Of a stretch of DNA of 64,000 bases, positions 25,454 to 35,000 are shown piece by piece. Below the pieces are notes generated by a model that made no database searches, was not told the origin of the DNA, and worked only from the letters and a program-made list of their open reading frames with translations. This DNA comes from Syntrophomonas sp. DTU019 (lineage in GTDB: Bacteria; Bacillota; Syntrophomonadia; Syntrophomonadales; Syntrophomonadaceae). Both the position numbers and the translations under genes were made by a program. Positions within the stretch are counted from its first letter, which is position 1. Each line of letters opens with the position of its first letter. The DNA is taken from positions 186,001 through 250,000 of the forward strand of contig CAJYDM010000004.1 of the NCBI GenBank assembly GCA_913757435.1, in the 5' to 3' direction.

Positions 25454-27021
25454 ATCAGGTTACCTTCTTTGCTTACGGAATGGAATGTATGGCTGGATGG
25501 CAAATATTCTTCCATCCCCATCTGTGCGAGCAAGGCCAAGGCTTCGTTTACCGGTCTATCAATGACCAGTTTCCCCTTGTCCAGGAAAAGCACCCTATCG
25601 CAATTGGCAGCCACCACATCAGGTTCATGGCAAACCATAAGGGTTATCCCACCCCGGTCGCGGTGTTCCTGTATGGCAGCCATCAAGAGGTCAAGCCGGT
25701 CGCTGTCCTGCCCCACCAGGGGCTCATCCAGGAGCAATATGCCCGGTCTGTAAGCCAGGATAGATACCAGAGTAAGCCGCTTCTTTTCCCCCAGGCTCAA
25801 GGTAAATGGATTATTTTGCTTATAAGGCCACAAATCAAAAAATTTCAGATAGTGATCTACTCTCGATGCTATCTCCTGCTCAGAATTCTGGCTCAAATTG
25901 AGTGAAGCCAGTTGGGCTTCTTTAGCAACCGTATTTTCAAAAATCTGGTGGTTGGGGTTTTGAAAGGCCAGCCCCATATCCCGGGCACGCCGGGCAACCT
26001 TTAGCCTAGATATATCCTGGCCCTGAAACTCGATAGAGCCTTGATGTGCTTTAAGAATTCCCAGGAGGACCAGTAAAAGAGTAGTCTTGCCGCTGCCGTT
26101 ATTGCCCATAATGGCGATAGTCTCGCCGGCATAAGCGGCAGAGCTTATTCCCGCCAGAATATCTCGCCCTTCATAACCGGCTCTGAGGTTTTTAACCGAT
26201 AAAAGGGGTTTACCCTGGTCCTTCTTTACAAGCTTTGGCGTTTTTCCCGCTTGCAAACCGGTCTTATTTTTAATCGGGAGGTATTTCCTATGTGACTCAA
26301 CCGAAGTGCTTTCCCCGACAATTTTGCCATTCTGCATTATTAATAACCGGTCTGTAATGGATACCAGTCTCTCCAGGCGATGTTCAATAACAATAATAGA
26401 AATATTCTGTTTTCGCAATTGTTTTAAAGTTTCCAATACTTCTGCAGTACAGAAAGGGTCCAGGTTGGCGGTCGGTTCATCCAGGATAAGCAATAGAGGA
26501 TTCATGGCCAACACAGAAGCAATGGCCACTCTTTGTTTCTCGCCCCCGGAAAGAGTATGAACCGGCCTATCCATAAGTTCCAGAGCTCCCACAGCTTGCA
26601 GGGCATAATTGATGCGTTCCTGAATCTCCTCAGCTGGTACACACAGGTTTTCTGGTCCGAAGGCTATCTCATCCCTTACGGTAAGGGTACAAAGCTGGGC
26701 TTCCGGGTCCTGCTGCACCAGACCCACAATTCCAGAAAGACCACCGGCCGGATAATCTCTGGTATTTCTGCCTTGTATACTAACCGATCCTTCCATTCTG
26801 CCAGGATAGGCGTATGGGATAAAACCGGCCAGGCATAAGGCCAGGGTTGATTTGCCACAACCGCTGGGGCCGGTGATGGTTACAAACTCGCCCGGGTATA
26901 TCTGCAGATCAATGTCTTGCAGTGCCAAAGCAGCAGATCCGCTATAAGTAAAAGATAGTTTCTGAATGTCAACCACCGGCTCTGCCAAAATCGAAATAAC
27001 CCCTTTCAGACCACAAACCAC
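25450..27021 (-). CDS. ecfA: ECF transporter dual ATPase (fused EcfA1-EcfA2, YkoD-like)
   Basis: 523 residues with two ABC domains. Domain 1: GPSGCGKST, LVQQDPEAQLCT, LSGGEKQRVAIASV, LLILDEPTANLD. Domain 2: GNNGSGKTT, LAFQNPNHQIFE, LSLGEKKRLTLVSI, ILLLDEPLVGQD. Domain 2's signature is LSLGEKKR rather than LSGGEKKR. The fusion is the form found in YkoEDC-type systems. The start may be GTG 27021, directly after the S-component stop, or TTG 26988, which has AAAGGGG upstream. Confidence 0.93.
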   Translation of the reverse strand: MVCGLKGVISILAEPVVDIQKLSFTYSGSAALALQDIDLQIYPGEFVTITGPSGCGKSTLALCLAGFIPYAYPGRMEGSVSIQGRNTRDYPAGGLSGIVGLVQQDPEAQLCTLTVRDEIAFGPENLCVPAEEIQERINYALQAVGALELMDRPVHTLSGGEKQRVAIASVLAMNPLLLILDEPTANLDPFCTAEVLETLKQLRKQNISIIVIEHRLERLVSITDRLLIMQNGKIVGESTSVESHRKYLPIKNKTGLQAGKTPKLVKKDQGKPLLSVKNLRAGYEGRDILAGISSAAYAGETIAIMGNNGSGKTTLLLVLLGILKAHQGSIEFQGQDISRLKVARRARDMGLAFQNPNHQIFENTVAKEAQLASLNLSQNSEQEIASRVDHYLKFFDLWPYKQNNPFTLSLGEKKRLTLVSILAYRPGILLLDEPLVGQDSDRLDLLMAAIQEHRDRGGITLMVCHEPDVVAANCDRVLFLDKGKLVIDRPVNEALALLAQMGMEEYLPSSHTFHSVSKEGNLI

Positions 27022-28098
27022 CTACTCTACAACCATCCGGTTAACCAGCTTTACCCAATGTCCCCCTTCATAATTACCGGCAATCAGGCGCAGCATATCA
27101 TTTTCCTTAATCAGCACCATTTGATCATCATTCAACACCTTCGGCAGATCAAATTCCACTTCATAGCCATCACTGGCCATCACTCTGAGCTTTTGAGCCC
27201 CATCCAGAGGCCTGGCTTCGGCAATGATGATCTTTAAGGGGATGCCGGTATACTCCTGGGGCGGAATGTGGCTTACCTGCCCGATCAATTCGGCAGTAAT
27301 GGTGGTTTCGTGCTGCTCAAAATAAGAAAGTTGAAATGAAAGCGGATTAGCCACGGCTCCTTCCACCTGGCAGCGCGGCCCTGTCCAGGGAGGCTCATAT
27401 ATGACCGCATAATAGTAAACCGCTCCCATAGCCAGCAGAGCCATCAAAACCCCGGTTATGGCAATCTTGACAGATGGCCGGGTTTTGGCCCTGGTACCAG
27501 TGGCTGCGGTTGCTGCAGCCATCTCTTCCTCCGCTATAGAGCTGCGAAATGGCCTGGCCTGCAGTATTATCTCCAATACGCTGTGCCCCAGACTTCCCGC
27601 CAGAAGGACGCCAGAAACAAAGGCCAACAAGCCTATAAACAATATATAAGCAATAGGCGCATGGGAAAAGTAGAGCAGTTGAAAAACAAATACATTGGAC
27701 GCAGCCGCAACTCCCCCGGCAAGTGCGTAACTCACCAAATTGTGCCGCCTGAAAACCAGGAGCACAGCATCCACCAACAAGCCCTGCGTAAATGAAACCA
27801 GAATGATAGCTACCCCATGGGTGCTGCCGGTTAAAAGCTCAATTATTCCCTTGAGCAGACCGGCGACAGTAGCAGCGCCGGGCTTTCTTATCAGTCCTGC
27901 CGCTAAAATGAACCAAAACACATGCAAACCCGATACAAACTGACCCGCACCAAAAGGAACCCCGAAAAGGCGGTTTAAAAGATTACCCAGATAACCGATA
28001 TAGGTGCTCATTACCCCGCCAATCCCGCTTAGTATAGCGATAATCAGCAGCTCCCGGTTGCCGAGGTAGTATTTTCTGCGTCTTATTTTCTCTTCCAT
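27022..28098 (-). CDS. ECF S component (YkoE-like) fused to an extracytoplasmic Oxidored_molyb-like domain
   Basis: 358 residues from ATG 28098, chosen for its GGAGG site. Residues ~15-185 are a YkoE-type S component with about six helices (LIRKPGAATVAGLLKGIIELL, FTQGLLVDAVLL). After a linker and one more helix (about 215-237), the C-terminal ~115 residues form a domain beginning CQVEGAVANPLSFQLSYFEQ and containing PLKIIIAEA, LRVMASDGYEVEF and VKLVNRMVV. That is the same reduced Oxidored_molyb-like fold as in the surface proteins of this block. YkoE partners are linked to thiamine-precursor uptake; the fusion suggests a different or extended ligand. It is 34 bases downstream of the lipoprotein gene. 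Confidence 0.8.
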   Translation of the reverse strand: MEEKIRRRKYYLGNRELLIIAILSGIGGVMSTYIGYLGNLLNRLFGVPFGAGQFVSGLHVFWFILAAGLIRKPGAATVAGLLKGIIELLTGSTHGVAIILVSFTQGLLVDAVLLVFRRHNLVSYALAGGVAAASNVFVFQLLYFSHAPIAYILFIGLLAFVSGVLLAGSLGHSVLEIILQARPFRSSIAEEEMAAATAATGTRAKTRPSVKIAITGVLMALLAMGAVYYYAVIYEPPWTGPRCQVEGAVANPLSFQLSYFEQHETTITAELIGQVSHIPPQEYTGIPLKIIIAEARPLDGAQKLRVMASDGYEVEFDLPKVLNDDQMVLIKENDMLRLIAGNYEGGHWVKLVNRMVVE

Positions 28099-28132
28099 AA
28101 CCAAGCCTCCGCTCAAAGCAGCCTTTACTCTT

Positions 28133-28693
28133 CTAATCAATACGGATAGTCTTTACATAACGAACCCAGTACGGTTTGTTCACATCACCTGGCTGACGCT
28201 GCCCAACCACCAACTGTAAAGGGCTGCCCATCTCTGAGTTCAGTTCCCTGCCGTTTTCCTCCCAGGCCAGGATAATTTTTAACCTGGATTCCGGGTTTTG
28301 TTCATCAATATAATCCTCTCTCATAATCTCTTCCAGCGAGTATTCAACCCTATAATCGTCCTCGGCGATAATGGTGACCCTGGAGGCATTAGCCTTCAAT
28401 GCTACTTTTTCATTTAAGATATATCCTATCCAGATACCTTTAAAATGGGAATATCCCTTCGTCCCGTAGGAATTGATCCCGAAATAATCGGCTTCAACTA
28501 TGCCATCTGGCATGGATTTCAATTCATCCAATGTGAAGGATACCTTATCTTCAACCGCATCCCCTTCAATAACAAGCAGACCAGAAGGGGTTTTCTCTTT
28601 AGAAGCACATCCCAACCCTGAGGTACAAATAAATAAAAGAAGCATTATCAAAATGGTTATGGTTCTTCTTTTATGCCATTCAATATTACCCAT
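28133..28693 (-). CDS. Lipoprotein with Oxidored_molyb-like domain
   Basis: 186 residues from ATG 28693, which has AGGAGG nine bases before; the frame to 28765 lacks a site. A basic start and hydrophobic helix end in a lipobox SGLGC. One Oxidored_molyb-like domain follows: LVIEGDAVEDKVSFTLDELK, VTIIAEDDYRVEYSLEEI, SPLQLVVGQ, WVRYVKTIRI. The Cys that binds molybdopterin in sulfite oxidases is not present. Probably a substrate-binding lipoprotein for the ECF transporter encoded immediately downstream. Confidence 0.8.
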   Translation of the reverse strand: MGNIEWHKRRTITILIMLLLFICTSGLGCASKEKTPSGLLVIEGDAVEDKVSFTLDELKSMPDGIVEADYFGINSYGTKGYSHFKGIWIGYILNEKVALKANASRVTIIAEDDYRVEYSLEEIMREDYIDEQNPESRLKIILAWEENGRELNSEMGSPLQLVVGQRQPGDVNKPYWVRYVKTIRID

Positions 28694-28813
28694 GCCGACT
28701 GCCTCCTGTTTGAAGATAAAAAGAACCAAGGCAGGCAAAAACAAACTGATCTGCCCATAAAACAATATTTCTTACCACTATATGCGTTTTGATGAAAGCC
28801 TGATTAAAACAGG

Positions 28814-28846
28814 TATACAGGCGGAGCAGTATAAAAACCAACTCCG
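28814..28846. other. Hairpin in the intergenic region
   Basis: CAGGCGGAG and CTCCGCCTG form a 9-bp stem with a 15-base loop. The T-rich tract lies on the plus strand side although both flanking genes are minus, so it is not an ordinary terminator for them. Confidence 0.5.
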
Positions 28847-28949
28847 CCTGGCCGCTTTTTCTTATATAATAGCTGTTAATCTCCTGCAAAGCATTGACAA
28901 TAAACCTGCCTCTGCCCGGTCATTTCTCTAACCGGGCTGTATTAATCCC

Positions 28950-30300
28950 CTACAGAGCCCTAACAATAACCGTTACCGCCTCAGCACGGGTAGCTTTGCC
29001 CTGGGGGCGGACGCTGTTATCCGGATATCCAGTAATAATCCCGTTTTGTACCACAGTAGCCATGGCTTGCTGTGCCCAGCTGGAAATGCTCTGGCTGTCA
29101 ACGAAGGTAAGCTCGGCTGATGTCGGAGTCAATTGGGCAGCTTTCATTATCATGACCGCCATTTGCTCACGGGTAATAGTATCATCTGGCCCGAAGGTAT
29201 TCTCATCATAGCCATTTACAATCCCATAGGAGGCTGCGGTAGAGATCGAATCCTTGGCCCAATGCAGGCTCGTATCTGCGAAGGTATAGCCGGATTTAGG
29301 CTCCAGTGCAATTGCCTTTACCAGGATGGTAACAAATTCAGCCCGGGTGATATTGTTATCAGGCTTGAAGGTCCCATCCGGATAACCGCCGATAGCCCCC
29401 AGTGCCACCAGTTCCCGGATATTGTTTTCCGCCCAGTGGCCGGAAATGTCGGTCAGGGTTCCCGGCTGAGCCTTTGTCTGTACAAATACCGCAAACTTGG
29501 TAAAGTGATCCACCTCTACGGTTATGGTATTGCCCTTCACAGTGCCGCCAAGGTAAACCCATTCCTGTTTGTTCTGGTCATAATAATAGATGGCCGGAGT
29601 CTCGCCGGGCTGAAGCTGACTGGGGTCGAAGCTTAAAGTAATGGTTATTTTCTTCCCGAAGCTGTAGCTATCCATGCCGCCCACCCGGAACTCATATACA
29701 CTGCCAAGTAACCTGAAGCCCTGAGGTGCGGCAGGAGCTGGAGTCACTTTGGTAATGCTTACTTCAATCTCATCGGTTCCAGCAAGGGCACCAGCTGGAA
29801 TGTTCACCGAGGCCTCATCTCCGAGGCTGATTGTCCCGCCGGCTTTTGGATTGACCATAGCAGACCCGGTTGTAGAGGTAACCGGTTTCGGTCCCGCGGA
29901 ACCACCGCCGCCACCGCCGCCACCCCGCCGCCGGGCTGCCGGTGCCGGGGCCTGTCTTTACCTCCAGGTCTTTATTAACAACATCGCCACCCTCACCGGC
30001 TACGACAGTTAACGAACCGGAAGCGCCGGTTGGCACTTTAAAGGCTATGCTGTAACTACCGTTCATATTGGCCTTGGTGGCATCAAACACCACTATATTC
30101 CCCGCCTCGTCAACTACCTTTAGTGGAACCCAGGCACCTGAGGCAGTTGTACCCGAAGCGGTGATGCTGTCGCCAACCGAAGCCGTAGTTTTACTCAATG
30201 ACATCGTTATGGTAGGGGTGCTATCTGCCGAGGCAATGGCAGGGAAACACATCAATAAGAGCATGGCAATCTGTAAAAATACTATTATCCTGCGTTTCAT
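28950..30300 (-). pseudogene. SLH-domain surface protein gene split by a frameshift
   Basis: Two overlapping minus-strand frames make one protein. The first (ATG 30300) gives a signal peptide and an Ig-like domain, then reads GPGTGSPAAG and leaves frame. The second carries a Gly-rich linker, a ZU5-like domain (AGGTISLGDEASVNIPAGAL) and three SLH repeats (HWAENNIRELVALGAIGGYPDG and two more) up to the stop at 28950. Removing one base from the C run at 29923-29926 joins them as SPAAGGGGGGGG and restores a protein of about 449 residues. SLH repeats anchor proteins to pyruvylated cell-wall polymer. It could be a sequencing error, a slippage or phase-variable tract, or real decay. The sister protein at 43983 has the same ZU5-SLH tail intact. 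Confidence 0.8.
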
Positions 30301-30374
30301 CTTAGACCATTCACTCCTTTTTCTTTTAGTCTGGTTGCTCGTCTTATTGGCTTGCCAAATAATTGTAGAAAGCG

Positions 30375-31946
30375 TCAATCCTGCAGTATCACCGGATTAT
30401 GGTCAATCGCATTAGTCAACTCATCCACAACATAGATCTTGATCACATCGCCAGTTTCCACATTGAAACCAGCCTGAGCATAATCGAGTTGATCAAAGTC
30501 AGCTCTAGTCGAGTTGATCTGAAGCTGGCTGCCATTTCTCCAATGAGAAAAGACCACGGTTTCTTCGCCATCGTGAGCAACTAGCGAAGTAATCATGACC
30601 TTAAGCTTCTTAAATCCTGAAACACCGTTTTTTACAGTCAAGGTGCAAATCCCTTCTGGAGTAACCCCAGGGATAAAACCCGTATCAGTCTCATCTGAAA
30701 TGACCTGGTAATGGGGATCTAGCCCTGGAAGCGAACCTTTATTGAGCGCGTAGGATTCAATCAGTTCACCATCGGCTTTCCTGGAGGTCAAAGTCAAAAC
30801 ATCATCTTTGAGTTGAATTACCTGATAATTGCTGCCGGTCTCCTCTTTAGCTATGTAGGGGAAGCCTTGACCGAGAGCATAAGTTTTGGAACCTGAATTC
30901 CCCATCACATAGACTATCCCATAGGAATCGGTGACTACTTCTTCCTCGTAAATGGGATGAGTGCGCATATAGACATGTTGATGGCCTACAAAAACCATAT
31001 CTACGTGATTTTGCTCAAGTATAGGCACCCAGTGTTCGCGAAGCCCATCATCTATGGTTTTGCTATCATCAAAGTTTTGGTAAGGAGGGTGATGAAAGAC
31101 TGCAAACTTCCACTCCTTAGTGGTGGTTTGCAAATCCTCTTGCAGCCATTGTTTGACAGTATCGGTGATGACGTTACTAGTATCCAAAACAGCAAAATGC
31201 GCATCACCATAATCAAAAGAATAAAAACAATTGCCAAATAAGCCGTGAGGCCCATTATCAGGCAGGGCCAAAAACTCGAAAAACAGCTCGCCGTCGTGGT
31301 TACCCCTGGCAGGCATCATTGGTATTCGGGAAAATACCCCGGTTGCTGCACTAAGGAATTCTTCCCATTCAGTATAATTGTTGTCATCATTGGTCAAATC
31401 CCCCCCCAATAAGGCAAACTTGATCTGGGGGTTTTCATTATATACCTCACTTAGCATACTCTTCCACCCGGCATATCCTTCTTGAACATCGCCCAGATAT
31501 AAGAAGTAGAACTCATCCGTAGCGGCAGAGGTTTTGAAAGATAATACCTCGCTCCACGCTTCGTCCCGTCCTACCCGATAGGTATATAGTGTATTAGGTG
31601 TAAGTCCAGTAAGCGTAGCTGTGCAGCGGTAATTATCACTTCCGGCAAACGTTGCCAGGACAGCATCGCTTTGGCTGGCAGGTGCAAAATCGCCATTATA
31701 TTCTGCAGCCTCGATATACTGTACTTTATTGGCATCGTTATGCGGTGTCAGCCAGGTTATGGTCTGGGTCGTAGCCGGATCCTCAGACCAGGTCAGAATA
31801 ATCTGCTCGGGTCCACCTATTTCCTCAGCCCAAGCAACCGCAGGGGCAAGACCGAAGCAAACTAAGGTCAAGATAAATACAATCAGGCAGCTCATCCTGC
31901 TAGCTTCACGCACTTTTGAACTTTTGAAGCCTAATTCAGATATCAT
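30375..31946 (-). CDS. Secreted purple-acid-phosphatase-like metallophosphoesterase
   Basis: 523 residues from ATG 31946 (AAAGGAG site). Signal peptide (about 15-40), then a fibronectin-like PAP N-domain (IILTWSEDPATTQTITWLTP), then the calcineurin-type core with all metal motifs: GDVQ, GGDLTND, GNHD, FHHPPY and GHQHVYMR. It should hydrolyse phosphomonoesters or diesters outside the cell with two metal ions. The C-terminal ~90 residues (ending DELTNAIDHNPVILQD) are closely similar to the C-terminus of the 2503-residue protein upstream and may be an attachment or sorting module. It sits in the middle of the envelope block. Confidence 0.9.
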   Translation of the reverse strand: MISELGFKSSKVREASRMSCLIVFILTLVCFGLAPAVAWAEEIGGPEQIILTWSEDPATTQTITWLTPHNDANKVQYIEAAEYNGDFAPASQSDAVLATFAGSDNYRCTATLTGLTPNTLYTYRVGRDEAWSEVLSFKTSAATDEFYFLYLGDVQEGYAGWKSMLSEVYNENPQIKFALLGGDLTNDDNNYTEWEEFLSAATGVFSRIPMMPARGNHDGELFFEFLALPDNGPHGLFGNCFYSFDYGDAHFAVLDTSNVITDTVKQWLQEDLQTTTKEWKFAVFHHPPYQNFDDSKTIDDGLREHWVPILEQNHVDMVFVGHQHVYMRTHPIYEEEVVTDSYGIVYVMGNSGSKTYALGQGFPYIAKEETGSNYQVIQLKDDVLTLTSRKADGELIESYALNKGSLPGLDPHYQVISDETDTGFIPGVTPEGICTLTVKNGVSGFKKLKVMITSLVAHDGEETVVFSHWRNGSQLQINSTRADFDQLDYAQAGFNVETGDVIKIYVVDELTNAIDHNPVILQD

Positions 31947-32065
31947 ATCAGCTGCTCCTTTATTCATATATCTCCAACAGGGAGTGTCGGGCAAAACCTT
32001 TCAGCCTAATAGCCTCCAGGTTTTGCCCCGTCTTTTCACTCCTTAACAATACTACGTTTGAAGCC

Positions 32066-35000
32066 TTATTGCAGAATCACAGGGTTATGGTCTTTAGCAT
32101 TGGTCAATTCATCCACGATATAGACCTTGATCACATCCCCGGCTTGCACATTAAAACCAGCCTGGGCAGTATCAACCTCGTCAAAGTCGGCTACAGTAGA
32201 GTTGATCTGCAACTGACTGCCATTCCTTAGATGGGTAAAGACTACGGTCTCATCGCCGCTATGAGCAAATACCGGTTCAATATTGACCGTGAAGTAATTG
32301 AACCCGGAAACTCCAGCATTAACAGTCATAGTCTTTATACCGTCCTGGGTTTCCCCTATGTCATAAGTCGAATCAGGGACAGGGGTTACTGTATAGACCG
32401 GGTTGCCGGTTGCTGCGCTTACTAACTCAATACTTACAATATTGCCGATTGAACTTGACCCGCTCACCGCAGGACCCACCAGGCGCAACGGCCATTTGTC
32501 ATCAGTTTCGGGAATGGGGAATTCATCAAGCAGGTTGGCAATAATGTAGTCACTATTACGGATAATGTCGGCACTATCTATAGTTACTGTAGCACCATCA
32601 CCAGCCGTAATTACAACCTGGTACCCTGATTGAGCCAGTTCATCATTGAAGGCCTCATTAGAATGCTGGTCGGCATCATCAACAAATCCCACCAGGAACC
32701 AGAGGGGCATGCCTTCCCACTTACGTCCTTTAGTATCGGTGTAGCTTGCCTTGTGATTGGCACCGAACTGGCAGGCAAGAGCTGTTTCAAAATAGGTTTT
32801 GCTGATATCACTACTTATACCACCAATTTTGGTTCCATCCAGCTCCAGTTTCCAATCACCCTGGGGTACGGTGTATACTCTGATGGTAGTAATATACTTC
32901 GCGGACAACCCGGCACAGGAAGGATACATGATTTTATTATCTTCGTAGTAATGCCAGTATGCTTCCGGAAGAGTCTCGTGCATATCCATTTGATGATATA
33001 CTTTGTCTTCTGGTGTAAAGTACAAGCGCATACCATCTTTATAGTTCGGAACATAATCACCGTCAGCATACCAGGCTAAAATAGCATCCCCCTGGCGGGC
33101 ATATACTGATGGATCAGGATATATGGATGAATAAGGAAGCCTGGTCTCATAGCCATCAGAAGCTACCAAGACGATTTCTGTGCCGGTTCCCATGTCACCG
33201 ACAAGGCTGCAGAGATCACTCAGGCGGGTGCCTTTAATCGCATTGGCTATCTTGTAACCACCCAGACCGGTCTCATTCTCATCCCACATATCATCCGGGT
33301 CAAAGGTGACTCCCTGGAATTTGTATACTGTTTCTCCGTCTCCAATCACATCGAATTGCTCTATCATGTCAAGATAATTGAGGGTCTCTTCAGCTATGAT
33401 GGTGGTCCCGTCCTCTCCATACTTTACAATCCGGAGATCAGGGATGGCACCGCTGCTCTCAAAGGAGGTCAGCTCGATTTCGGCTATCTTTCCTACGCTT
33501 TTACCGGTCAGGGCTCCTGCATTGGCAACACCAGAACCTACCAGGCGCAGCGGCCAGGTATCAGTAAGCTCGGCACCATTGCATTTGTTCGCAATGATAT
33601 AGTCGCTGCTCCTATTGATATCCAGACTGTCGAAATCAACACTATAGCCGTCTGAAGCCTTTACCAGAACTTTGTAACCGGCTACAGCCTGGCTAAAGTC
33701 ATAACTGTGAGGCTGACGGTCATCTACCCAGCCGGCCAGTAACCACAGGGGTATACCTGACCAGACATTTCCATCCCCGTCAATCCATTCTACCAGGTGA
33801 CCCGAATTCGGGCAGGCAAGCCCTTCTTCGAATTCCGCCTGGGAAATCACATCACTGATCTTACCCTTCAGAGTGAGGTTCCAACTACCGGGCTCTGCCG
33901 GCGGGGTCTGCAGTTCAAGAATCTCAATGCGGGCGATATTGCCGACTGCCAAGCCACCAAGGGAACCATCATCTTTAGTAACACCGTCACCTACCAGGCG
34001 TAGAGGTGCTGAAGTGCCTGTCAGTGGCTCACCATCGCATTTGTTAGCCACGATATAATCATTGCTGTTGGCTACATCCGAACCAGCAAAAGTCTTGAAG
34101 TAAGTTCCACTTCCATCAACTACCTTCACGGTGTAGTTTTTAGCCCGAGTTTCATTAAATGTCCAGTGATTGCCGCTTTCGATGTCATCCACTGCACCTA
34201 AGAGCACCCACAGTGGAACACCGGACCATGTATTGTCATTAATGTCGGTCCATTCTTGGTAGTGACCAGAGCCAGTACATGCCAGTCCTTCTTCAAACTC
34301 TTTCTGGGTGATGGTATCCCCGATTTCCCCAATCATTTCCAGGGTCCATCCAGCGGGCGGCTCAGGCAGACCAGACAGCTCAATGCGGACTATATTGCCT
34401 ACCTGTTGCCCACCCGAGATAGCTGAACCTTTCAGATGCAGCGGCCAGCAGTCTTTATTCTTGTCACCGATTGTAAGGGGCAGTGGTTCCCCGTTTAACG
34501 TATTAGCAACGATATATGCGTCGCTGCGAGCGATATCAGCACTGTCAAGTACTGTTGACCAGCCATCGCCTGCTATAACCTTTACTTCATAGCCTGCGGC
34601 GGCCAGTTCATCATTGAAGTTAAAATGTCCGTCATCAGGATCATCATCTACGATACCAACTAACAGCCACAGGGGCATGCCTCCCCAGACGTTACCTTCA
34701 TCATCAGTCCAGGTCGCATAGTGTGATGAAGAACAGGTCAACCCTTGCTCGAAGTAAGCCTTGGTAACGGTCTCATCCTTGGCCCCGGAAAGCTGCAGGG
34801 TCCAGTCGGTAGGCACCACACCGTTAGTAACGGTGGTTTTCACCGCTGCTGTGGCTGCTGCCTTAACCGCATTAAAGTCGCTCTCATCTTCAACATCCGC
34901 ATAATAGAATTCGACCTTGTTACCATCTGCCAACTGCATCAGGTTTAAAGCATCATCAGGATTGTTATAGCCATCTTTTAAAGCGCCGTTTACATAGGCA

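Noticed and set aside
26306-28030. Long plus-strand frames opposite the ECF genes
   Set aside because: They are antisense shadows of genes with clear ABC and membrane motifs.
28814-28846. Terminator of the SLH gene
   Set aside because: The stem is good but the T tract lies on the strand opposite to both neighbouring genes.
32866-34790. Repeats inside the 2503-aa gene as an assembly duplication
   Set aside because: The repeated domains are strongly diverged from one another at the DNA level, as expected for old protein-domain repeats.
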